Positions 28,101-36,600 of a stretch of DNA of 64,000 nucleotides are shown in pieces. The stretch is taken from assembly GCA_036244855.1 (NCBI GenBank), contig BQKZ01000005.1, positions 126,303 to 190,302 of the forward strand. Reading direction: 5' to 3'. The notes beneath the pieces are model-generated. The model did no database searches. It saw only the letters and a list, made by a program, of their open reading frames with translations, and had not been told where the DNA came from. How positions within the stretch are numbered: position 1 is the stretch's first letter; each line of letters begins with the position of its first letter. This stretch comes from Temnopleurus reevesii (taxonomy: Eukaryota; Echinodermata; Echinoidea; Temnopleuroida; Temnopleuridae). The position numbers were made by a program, and so were the translations under genes.

Positions 28101-30591
28101 ACGAAGAAGTAAGTTTGAAGCTTTCAGACTACATTTCAACGCATATTTCTGTCGGTACCATACATGTCCAGTATTACCATGTTGTCTGGTAACATTTCGG
28201 TGTAATTTTGACGCTTTTTAACCATGGCATCCATGCCATGTTTTGCTGTATGGTGACTTCCTCCTCTGCGCCAGGTCCCTCATCTACGCCTCATTGACAT
28301 ATATACGCGATGTAACTCGCGCGCTCGATGAAATCAAGACTTTTTCCTGAAAATCTCCAACCGCGTGTAAAGTGAATGGGACGCAGAGAAGGGACCCAAA
28401 TATTTTGAACGGCAAAAATGAGAGGGGTGTACAGTGTATATTTCATCTAAAATGACATTGTTCCTGGTCAGATTTTACTGACATATTTCTCACGCATGAT
28501 CTTTAGGATATTCGTGATAAAAAATTGAATTGGATATATTCATTGCTTCATGCTTTTTTCAAGCTGAAAGTTTAGGTGCGCAGACGTGCGACCTCCCATC
28601 ATACTCTGTACTGTAGTCATCGAAAATAACAAAATCATGATAAACAATGGCAAAAGCAAAGCCTGAAGCAAAGATATATAGATACTTAACTCCGCCTAGC
28701 TTGTTCGGTGCTAATGCACTTTCGTATCCAGCAAGTTTTCATCATCCAAATTTCATCAAATTACATCAGAATTATCAGCAAATGTTGTTTATTTATAATA
28801 TTAGCTAGCATCTTTCTCACCTTCAATAATGTCAATTAAATTAGGCTGTGTATACCGCCACACGCGTGTGGCTGTATCCAAACCCTTGTCTCTCGGATAC
28901 AGCCAGACGTTTTGAGAAATTAAAATGCTTATATCTCATGAATGAAGTGATGTGAAATAATGATAATACTTTGGAAATTTCTATTTAAACAATATCTATG
29001 CATAAACTCTGTCAAAAACCCCAAATAAATCCCCAAAACGAAAATAAAAATATGAGGTTTTTTGTTTTTCAAACGATGTCTGTAATGAAAGACTATTATA
29101 GGATTATCGCATGACACGGAGTTGTATAGCGAATGTGCACTGCATCGAGGTTTCTTCTGAGCATGCGCACTGCGCACGAGCCGTAGGCGAGTGTGCAATG
29201 TGATGTGATAAGAAGAAACCGAGATAGCAGTGCACATTCGCTATACAACGACGGGAAAGTGCGATAATCCTTTTTTATAAGATGGCTACTCAGAGTGAAA
29301 AAAATAATTGGAATAATATAAAACTGATATTCGATACAAGGAGTTAAAAATGAGTGAAAACCGAGAAGTTTTGTGTCGCAATTGCGGGCCAACTGCCGCT
29401 GTGTGACTCGGTGATTGAGCTGCGCTGCGTGGAGCCGATCTGCTGAGTGTGCGAGACAGCAAGCTGATGTTGTTGTGATGAAAATGAAAGTAGTGGCAGA
29501 CCAGTGCGATAAAAAGAACGTGAAATTACATTTTCATTAATTTTTTTTAGTTTAACTGATATTCCAATGGAATATTTTGATTAAATACCTGTATTTAGGT
29601 GCAAGTTTTCTTGAACCACTGAGCGCATGCGTGCCACGGGTTCAATAGTCAACTTTTTTTCCACAGAAATGAACGGGTGTTCCAGCGATGCACATTTTCA
29701 TTGAATGATCACGTGGTACGATTAGACCAATCAGCTGACTGAAACTGTCTAAGCCATCTTATAATGAGCCCTATTCACTTTGTACATGCACGCGTGTGGC
29801 GCTATACACTGCCATTAAATTATGATTAAGTTCAAGTTTAATCGATGAATCTCTAGCGTTCGTGCGTCATGTCGTGTTCGCAAAGTCTCTGTAGGAAACT
29901 GAAGTTAGCAGCAAATTTCTGTCATGTTCGGCCGGGCCTGTGATTGTGATCAGAAATTTGGCGCTAACTTCAGTTTCCTGCGGCGACTTCGCGATAGTGA
30001 ATATGACGAGCGAACGCCAGAGATTCAACCGATTAAACTTGAACTTAATCATAATCAATTATTGAAGGTGAGAAAGATGCCAATATTATTAATATTAATA
30101 ATAATAAATAATTTTGATAATCTTGATGAAATTTGGTGTAAAAATTTAAAAATGAATAATGAAAACCTGCTGGATACGAAACTGCATTAGCCATTACCGC
30201 CGCTTGTTCTTCTTTCTAGCACTATACTAGGCTCATTTCTGCCCCTGGCCTAGCTAACAAAAGTTACACCCACGGGCCCACGGCCCCAGGCCAAAGGAAA
30301 GAAGACAATCCCAACACAGACGCTGCATTCACCTGACCTGACCTGACCAGTCACCCTCCGAGTTCTGTCACTCACTCACTCACTCACTGAGCGGAGTGCT
30401 CGGCTTTCATTTTCAATGAAAATCTACATCTTCTCTGAGCTAACTATTAATGTAATTGATACTTTTTTGCATGCAGGTGCAACTACTAGTGGCTAAAAAG
30501 GACTACTCACCCTCGATTCATCAAAATTTCGCCTTCCCAATGATTTTCCACTCGGTTTTTCTTTCGACTTCGAGGTCGATTTCTCTTCCAT
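20339..30591 (-). CDS. C2H2 zinc-finger / AT-hook chromatin-type protein (six exons)
   Basis: Coding exons, in transcript order, are 30591-30511, 26996-26688, 26078-25378, 24187-23929, 22944-22682 and 22127-20339. All junctions are GT/AG and phase-consistent (0, 0, 2, 0, 2), summing to 3402 bases. Exons 2 and 3 encode long acidic Glu/Asp tracts. Exon 4 is a Lys-rich then acidic segment. Exon 5 carries two AT-hooks, RPVGRPPK and KKRGRKPK. Exon 6 opens with a single C2H2 finger (CKICCLRF), a Gln/Glu/Met-rich linker, a second acidic run with a KKKKRKKTK nuclear signal, then six clustered C2H2 fingers (about 21075-20575 on the plus coordinates) including the linker HTGEKPY, and a Pro/Ser-rich tail. 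This layout suggests sequence-specific DNA binding in the nucleus; the orthologue is not recognised. Oddity: exon 3 as bounded by its strongest acceptor has an in-frame TAG at 26027-26025. An acceptor formed by that same TAG would start the exon at 26024 in the same phase and give an open 1115-residue protein. Confidence 0.88.
22406..22430 (-). repeat. Short interstitial telomere-like tract
   Basis: GTTAGGATTAGGGTTAGGGT, read on the plus strand, contains about three TTAGGG-type units within intron 5 of the zinc-finger gene. Looser TTAGGG-like words lie just upstream near 22350-22365. It is too short to be a functional telomere. Confidence 0.6.
24634..24666. repeat. Short tandem repeat, unit TTTTCATA
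   Basis: About four tandem copies of CATATTTT lie in intron 3 of the zinc-finger gene. Confidence 0.8.
24945..25107. mobile_element. MITE with TACAGTCAACCTTGC ends
   Basis: Left end TACAGTCAACCTTGCC and right end GCAAGGTTGACTGTA are inverted repeats with flanking TA, so a Tc1/mariner-type insertion is likely. The interior has no open frame. It lies in intron 3 of the zinc-finger gene and differs from the TACAGTCAAACCTCG family. Confidence 0.7.
26309..26526 (-). mobile_element. Non-autonomous element, GGGAGCC family, copy 1
   Basis: Ends are imperfect inverted repeats (TTACTTTTCATTTAGGGAGC on the left; GGCTCCCTTTAAAGTAAAA on the right). Its reverse complement matches the element at 59938-60175 along most of its length, including AAATCAGTTG and CTTATACAGGCTCCCC. 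It lies in intron 2 of the zinc-finger gene. Confidence 0.6.
29101..29270. mobile_element. Foldback palindrome, 170 bp
   Basis: The left arm starts GGATTATCGCATGACACGG and continues GTTGTATAGCGAATGTGCAC. The right arm is its imperfect inverse, ending GTGCGATAATCC. The arms are about 55 bp around a GC-rich centre. The transcript would form a long hairpin. Confidence 0.75.
29275..29764. mobile_element. Element with TTATAAGATGGCT inverted ends
   Basis: TTATAAGATGGCT at 29275-29287 is mirrored by AGCCATCTTATAA at 29752-29764. The 490-bp interior is GC-richer than its surroundings and has no convincing reading frame. It abuts the 170-bp palindrome on its left. Confidence 0.55.
29821..30053. mobile_element. 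Snapback element, about 233 bp
   Basis: Arms of about 100 bases (29821-29922 and 29950-30053) are inverted copies: TATGATTAAGTTCAAGTTTA on the left matches TAAACTTGAACTTAATCATA on the right. The central loop is about 27 bases. The left outer arm of the complex lacks it, so it is a later insertion into the right arm. Confidence 0.8.
30333..30389. repeat. Short tandem repeats (CCTGA)n and (CACT)n
   Basis: Three to four CCTGA units near 30333-30348 are followed by five CACT units near 30369-30389, just inside intron 1 of the zinc-finger gene. Confidence 0.75.
30511..30591 (-). CDS. First coding exon of the zinc-finger gene (27 codons)
   Basis: On the minus strand an ATG at 30591-30589 opens MEEKSTSKSKEKPSGKSLGR and ends RNFDESR before a GTGAGT donor, phase 0. 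Exon 2 entered through its GTGTAG acceptor at 26996 continues as SKMNTPP, in phase. Using the nearer TTCCAG acceptor instead would hit a stop. The Met at 26990 is therefore internal, and the protein has 29 further N-terminal residues. Confidence 0.8.
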
Positions 30592-30700
30592 AAAATCTAA
30601 ACAATGCGCACTTTAGTGCCACAGAGGGCGGGATTACCAATATGGCGGCGCCCATGGCCCAAAATACGAGTGCTTCAATCTTGCTGCAAAAGGGGAGATA
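30592..30700 (-). promoter_or_regulatory. Core promoter / 5' UTR candidate of the zinc-finger gene with YY1-type motif
   Basis: The plus strand reads CCAATATGGCGGCGCCCATG near 30638-30657. ATGGCGGC (30642-30649) is the YY1 core, often found close to transcription starts of TATA-less genes. It lies about 50 bp upstream of the initiator ATG of the minus-strand gene. No TATA box is evident. Confidence 0.5.
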
Positions 30701-31058
30701 AAAACGTCAAGGAGCAATATATATCTTCAAATTCTTACACATTTGTAAGTTACAAAGTCAATGCTGCTGTATGCCCTAATACTGATTGCTGATCTGTTAA
30801 ATATGTGGGGTTTTTTTAAGTTAGTCTGTCTCATCTGCGTTTCTTGCACTTTCAGCGTAACGTGAGTGTGAAGACCGCCAGCGGAGCCCGGTCCATTCGA
30901 CGTCAACTACCGCTACACACGCGATTCGCGCTAGGCTGGCGGCAATTAATCGCAAGCTCGAGACTCATGCAGTCTCAGTCAGACTCAGGGTGAGGAAATT
31001 TCGCGGGTAGTGATCATCATCATCATTGGGTGATGAGCAAATAAGATGAAAATTAGGA

Positions 31059-31195
31059 TGCTAATGCATTTTTGGGCCCCCATTTTTGTACCCAGTCGTG
31101 CACCAGCATGTGCGGAGCCGCGGAGAGAGTAGTATGCAGATGCCTCATTCTTACAAGTTACACCAGCGGCAGTGCACGCTGAATACAAAAGTGCA
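31059..31195. mobile_element. Hairpin element with GCTAATGCATTTTT inverted ends
   Basis: ATGCTAATGCATTTTTG on the left is mirrored by CAAAAGTGCATTAGCCAT on the right. The end motif GCTAATGCA is shared with the outer arms of the palindromic complex (GCTAATGCACTTTCG near 28710), so the two may be related. Confidence 0.5.
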
Positions 31196-31384
31196 TTAGC
31201 CATTACTTAGCATGAAAATTGGAACCCCGAAAATTTGGTTATTCTGGAATTTAATGGCCGAATTACATGTATGTCATGTTGCTATACAAAAGATGTTGGT
31301 CGAGACATGCGCTGGCGCAGGCCACAGACTTTGCCTGATTATTTTGTAATTATGTTAACCATCTGAGGCTTCTGCAAGTCTTAG

Positions 31385-31547
31385 GGGGTGTTGCTAAAAA
31401 GTTGCAAATGATCGCAAGTTGCAGTTGATCGGAAAGTGCCAATCAAAATCATTGTTTCATGCGCGTCTTGTTAAATGTGCATACTGTGCGTGAATGAAAA
31501 TGCGCGTTACGATTTGCAAAGTTGTAGTTGATTTTGAACAACACCCC
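31385..31547. mobile_element. MITE of the GGGGTGTTG family, copy 1
   Basis: Ends are GGGGTGTTGCT and its inverse TTTTGAACAACACCCC. The interior shares CCAATCAAAATCATTGTTTC with the copy in AARS2 intron 4. Sub-terminal TTGCAA words recur. It is about 163 bp and non-coding. Confidence 0.7.
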
Positions 31548-31709
31548 ATTGACTCTTAGACTAGAGTATCAGTCAGCGACAGTGCACATGGATGAAGTGA
31601 GCAACATGAAATAATTATTGTAGGCTCCTCAAACCCAAGATTACTCAAAGTTTTAAAGATGTGCAAGTTTTAAAGAAAACTGCTCATCTCATTCCCAATT
31701 TAATCGTTT

Positions 31710-31835
31710 NNNNNNNNNNNNNNNNNNNNNNNNNNNNNNNNNNNNNNNNNNNNNNNNNNNNNNNNNNNNNNNNNNNNNNNNNNNNNNNNNNNNNNNNNNN
31801 NNNNNNNNNNNNNNNNNNNNNNNNNNNNNNNNNNN
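31710..31835. other. Assembly gap (126 N)
   Basis: A run of undetermined bases. Confidence 1.
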
Positions 31836-33672
31836 ATGTTGCTATACAAAAGATGTTGGTCGAGACATGCGCTGGCGCAGGCCACAGACTTTGCCTGATT
31901 ATTTTGTAATTATGTTAACCATCTGAGGCTTCTGCAAGTCTTAGGGGGTGTTGCTCAAAAGTTGCAACTGATCGCAAGTTGCAGTTGATCGGAAAGTGCC
32001 AATCAAAATCATTGTTTCATGCGCGTCTTGTTAAATGTGCATACTGTGCGTGAATGAAAATGCGCGTTACGATTTGCAAAGTTGTAGTTGATTTTGAACA
32101 ACACCCCATTGACTCTTAGACTAGAGTATCAGTCAGCGACAGTGCACATGGATGAAGTGAGCAACATGAAATAATTATTGTAGGCTCCTCAAACCCAAGA
32201 TTACTCAAAGTTTTAAAGATGTGCAAGTTTTAAAGAAAACTGCTCATCTCATTCCCAATTTAATCGTTTGTTAGAGTCTACTTAAAAAAAGCTCCACATT
32301 TTTTAGAATATTACCTTGCCTATGCAATGCAGAATTCATGGACATAGCTTTAAGTTAGGCTGTGGGCTTTTTTGTGCTCACGGCTGGATAGGGGTAGGGA
32401 GATGCATGTGTTGGGTGACTAGGTACCAATGTTAATGTTTTTGCCCTAGATTTGGGCAAGAAAAGTTTTGAGGCTTTGTAGACATAGCTGTTTTGTCATT
32501 TGAAGGTTTCAACAAAGTTCTCAAATCTGAAAGGCAAGATAAAAGAAATACATGTATGTAACACCATATTCAATATCTTATTTCTTTCTAAAGCTAATTC
32601 AAGATACATTTTAAAAACAGTTATTTTTTTTAAACTTTTGTGAGTCTACCTGTGTGAATTTTTGATGGCTATGCAAAACTAAAGTCTTCATAAACTGGAT
32701 GAATGATGAGCAAAAGTTCACCTGAAGCTCAGAATAGCCAAGGACTCTAACTACAACTGGCTACATTCTAATCATAAACTAAGGTTTGAAGCTCAGTGGT
32801 GGAGAAAAGATAAGTATCAAAATGACAAATATGGCAAAGAGATTGTGCTGACGATTACTCTTTGTTCTCTATTCCACTCAGGAATAGCCTCTGGAAATAA
32901 TGAAAATAAATACAATCAACAACTGATGTGCATTGAATGAACAAAGTCTGCCTCTCGTATTTCACTCATTTACCAAATCAAAATGAGGATCAACAAGCCA
33001 ATGGGAGTAGGCATTCTTGTTTGTCTAGTATTGGTCTTCATGCAACCTAGCACTTGAATAATGTTCCTTCAATTGCATTACCATTGTTTTATAGTTTGGG
33101 CACATTTGCATTACACATAGCTCAAAATTTCTTACTCAGCTAGATGAAGGAAATCATTGATTAATTTTTGTTTAGCTTTCAATGTGTGAAGTACTGCACA
33201 TGTTAAATTTTCGTACAAATTCTGAAGGATTATTTTTGCTGGTCTTGAATTTGCGGTCAATTATTTCACCGCGAAAAGCGGGAAAATTAAACCCCAGCGA
33301 AAATTTACCACTATACAGTACTTGGAAATTCTTAGAATGAATTCTCTGGATCTTATTATAAAATACAATAGGCTAGTCACAAACATGAGATAATTATATG
33401 TATATACTTTTTATAGGATGGACTTGACATCAACTATGTATGTCCACCAGTACGTATATTGTATCATGATTATCATGTATTGCTATTGTATTATTATGTA
33501 TATTGTTCCATTGTTATTGTTCATTGTAATGTATTTAATGTTTGATGTACAGCACCATGAGCGTCATTATTGACGGACCTGTGTGCTTCAAAAAGAAATC
33601 ACCATTATTTAGGAACAAAGTAAGAATTTAATCCTCTTATTTTACTTTGACAGATAGTGGGTGCTATTGAAG

Positions 33673-36600
33673 ATGTTGGGGACCTATGGAGCGTGTGGGA
33701 TTTCTCCAGCCAAGAAGCTGATGATGAAAGCAGTAGCTTCAAGGTTTCATCGATCATCTCTTGGTCACAGACCCAACTCAAGTCTTTTGACTCATCAACA
33801 AAATTCTCTGAATGTGATGAAAGGGCAACAGTATGTTCACACGAGATCAATATCTTCTGCTGGACCAAAGCGTCCAGGACAGAATAATGAATTCATGGAC
33901 GCAAGCCATGTTCGAAAAACATTCCTGGATTACTTTCAAGGTCCGAATGATCATGTCTTTGTGCCTTCATCCTCCGTGATACCGTACGGTGATCCAACTC
34001 TGCTATTTACAAATGCTGGAATGAATCAGGTAGGATCATATTTTTCATGAACGTTTGTCAAACATATTTTTAGTCTGTAACATACTTAAAGTTTGTCAGC
34101 TTTATAGATACCCAGGGATTTCAATTAGGCAATACGCCATGTCAAATGAAATCAGGAAAACCGGCTGATGACTGTTCACTCTTTTGTACAGATTTTCCTT
34201 TATTTTGTCATATAATGCAATAGATTACTTATAAACACTTCATATCAAAAGTAAATATAATCATCATTTTCATTATTACTATAATACACACATGTTGTAT
34301 GTGTAATTCATACAAAACGTTTTGCTATCTTGGGAAGATGTGAACCTATTGATATTTAATTTTGATGATTTTTATTTTTTGAATTTGAGAAACCTAGATA
34401 TTTAGCAATGAATAAATCTAAAACTTGCTTGGTGTGGTAAACATTCATATAAAGAATTAAAATAATTCTTGCCTTATGGCAACATGGATAAACACTGATT
34501 GACAGTGCTTTACCAAGATGCTGTGAAAAAATTCACCGGCATCCCCGTTTCGGAATCGAATCCATGATCTCCTGATGATTAGACAGGTGTCTTACCACTA
34601 GACCACCGAGAGCCGATGGAGGTTCGTGCTATAGCAGCAGGTATTGCGTAAATATCAAATGAATAATTTTTTTTCTGTTGGGTAGATAAATAATTGAAAT
34701 AAGATAGTGGAGATCTTGGTTCGATTTCTACCCGAGAATACAGGTGAATTAAAATTAAAATGAATTAATACTTGACAAATGTTCAAACCAGAAAAAGAAG
34801 GAGTTTTGGTTTCAGTCCATTTAAGTTTTCACCATAAGACCCAAATACATTGTACAATATATCGAAAGAATGTAGAGTTACTAAGCCTAAGTTATACTAT
34901 AATCTCCTGCTATATTCAGGTTTTAACACATTGTTGTTGTTATCTTTGGAAGATGTGAACTTATCTTACTATCGCCTGGAAATCACCAATTATTTTTTAC
35001 TCTTCACATATTTCCATATTTTAAATGTTATGCAAAAATACAAATAACAAATTTATGCAATATGATATCAAATAATGAACATAGAAAGAAAACTATTCAG
35101 ACATCAGATTATTTTGCATCATCAAAGTTATCTAAGGTAGATGTTGAATTCTTAAGAGAGAAATTTAGATTTTTTTTCTTTTAAAACGTTAAATTGGTTT
35201 TGTTTCTTTATTATTGGACTCTGTTCGTTGATATGAGTCCTCATTTTCTCTCTCATGCTCGATGTAGTTCAAAGACATCTTCCAAGGAACACTCCATCCG
35301 GACATGGTCCAGAACTGCTACCGCCGTGTAGTGAACAGTCAGAAGTGCGTACGTGTTGGCGGGAAGCACAATGATCTGGATGATGTTGGAAGGGATACCA
35401 CTCATCATACCTTCTTTGAGATGCTGGGTAACTGGTCCTTTGGAGATTTCTTCAAGGTAAGGGTAGTAAAGAATAAAGATAACTTACAATTAGGCCTTTC
35501 AAATATCACCACTGGAATAATGTGACTTGTGAGAAATATCTGTTTGCCTTTTTTGAAGAGTTTGTACCATTGTGTGCAAAACAGCTGAATTTTTCTGGCC
35601 ATACAGGCCACATTGTGAATTGCAGCTTGTTGTTGCAAATGGCTTGTATTTGTCAGGGTTCCCACTCTTGGGGTCAGGGAAAATGAGGTAATGAGATACA
35701 TTTTTACTAAAATGAGGGAAAAATATTGTTCTCCTCAAATAGTTGGAACCCGGTGGGAATTGAGGATGCACTGAAATGGGTGAATTTGATTGACATGGAT
35801 TTTTTAAATTTCATCTGGGAAAAAATGAGGAAACTTTGTACTCTTCAAATAGTGGAAACCCTGAGTTCTAAATATGGTTGGTTTTGAATGTAGGTAGCTA
35901 TCAGCTTATACTTTTAGCTAAATAAACCTTAGATAGATCCTAAGATATGTTATACTGTATACCATGCAGTGTCCTAGCACACCATTTTTAGTGTAGTTGG
36001 TCTATAGCTCCCCATTGGGTTCTACATATCCGTATGGGGATATTTTCTGTTTATAGAAAGAAGCTTGCACCATGGCCCTTGACCTTTTGACCAGTGTCTA
36101 TGGCTTACCCAGAGAGAATCTCTACTTCACATACTTCAAAGGAAACGCTGATCAGCATCTTGAACCTGATGAAGTGACAAGGCGAATATGGCTGGACTTA
36201 GGGTAAGTGATCCCAGACAGTTTCTCTATCCTGCTTCTCATTACAAGGAACTCCTGACCTCTAAAGAGACGGCAACCATTCCAGAATATGCATGAGGTGT
36301 ATTTTTATATGAAGTCCAAGGCTTTCCTGGAAAGTGAATGGCTGAGAGTACTGTTGTTGAACATTGTCATATTTGCTCTTAAGTTTTTTTCAGCCGTTGC
36401 ATTATTCACATTCTAATTTTGACCTTATGCACATTCAAGAATGATTGGCATCTCTGCATTTATAGGTAAACATCGTAAATTTTAGAATCTAGCATCATTA
36501 ATGTATCGAGCCTGTCTCCCCAAATTACATTTTTAAGTCATCTGACTTTTTACGTCTCAGATTTTTAAGAAGTAACTGATGTAAAGAAATTTACTTTTTA

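Larger units (their letters stand above)
28694..30210. mobile_element. Nested palindromic transposon complex in intron 1 of the zinc-finger gene
   Basis: The outer arms (about 28694-28842 and 30055-30210) are inverted copies sharing TTTCGTATCCAGCA, AAATTTCATCA and GCATCTTTCTCACCTTCAAT. A second pair of inverted segments sits inside (28843-28876 and about 29788-29820), sharing a CCACACGCGTG core. Between them lie a 170-bp palindrome (29101-29270) and a unit with TTATAAGATGGCT inverted ends (29275-29764). A separate snapback (29821-30053) interrupts only the right arm. No transposase is visible. Confidence 0.7.
31276..32269. repeat. 434-bp direct duplication around an assembly gap
   Basis: Positions 31276-31709 recur at 31836-32269 with two A-to-C differences that I can see. 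The copies are separated only by N. The left copy ends exactly where the N run begins, the signature of two overlapping contigs or haplotypes not merged. Each copy contains a GGGGTGTTG-type MITE (31385-31547 and 31945-32107). Confidence 0.85.
30701..33672. other. Gap-containing interval between divergent genes
   Basis: No coding exon is recognised. It holds a hairpin element near 31059-31195, a 434-bp duplication around a run of N, and AT-rich DNA that should include the AARS2 promoter and 5' UTR. A TTTGACAG acceptor at 33652-33653 suggests that AARS2 has an untranslated exon somewhere here. Confidence 0.5.

Noticed and set aside
30604..30792. Plus-strand open frame starting beside the promoter motif
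   Set aside because: It lies in GC-richer promoter DNA, ends quickly and has no recognised domain or donor; divergent transcription is possible but a protein is not supported.
31276..32269. Biological tandem duplication
   Set aside because: The border with the N run and near identity fit unmerged contig ends better.
34495..34620. Functional tRNA gene
   Set aside because: A and B boxes are recognisable but no acceptor or T-stem pairing can be drawn.
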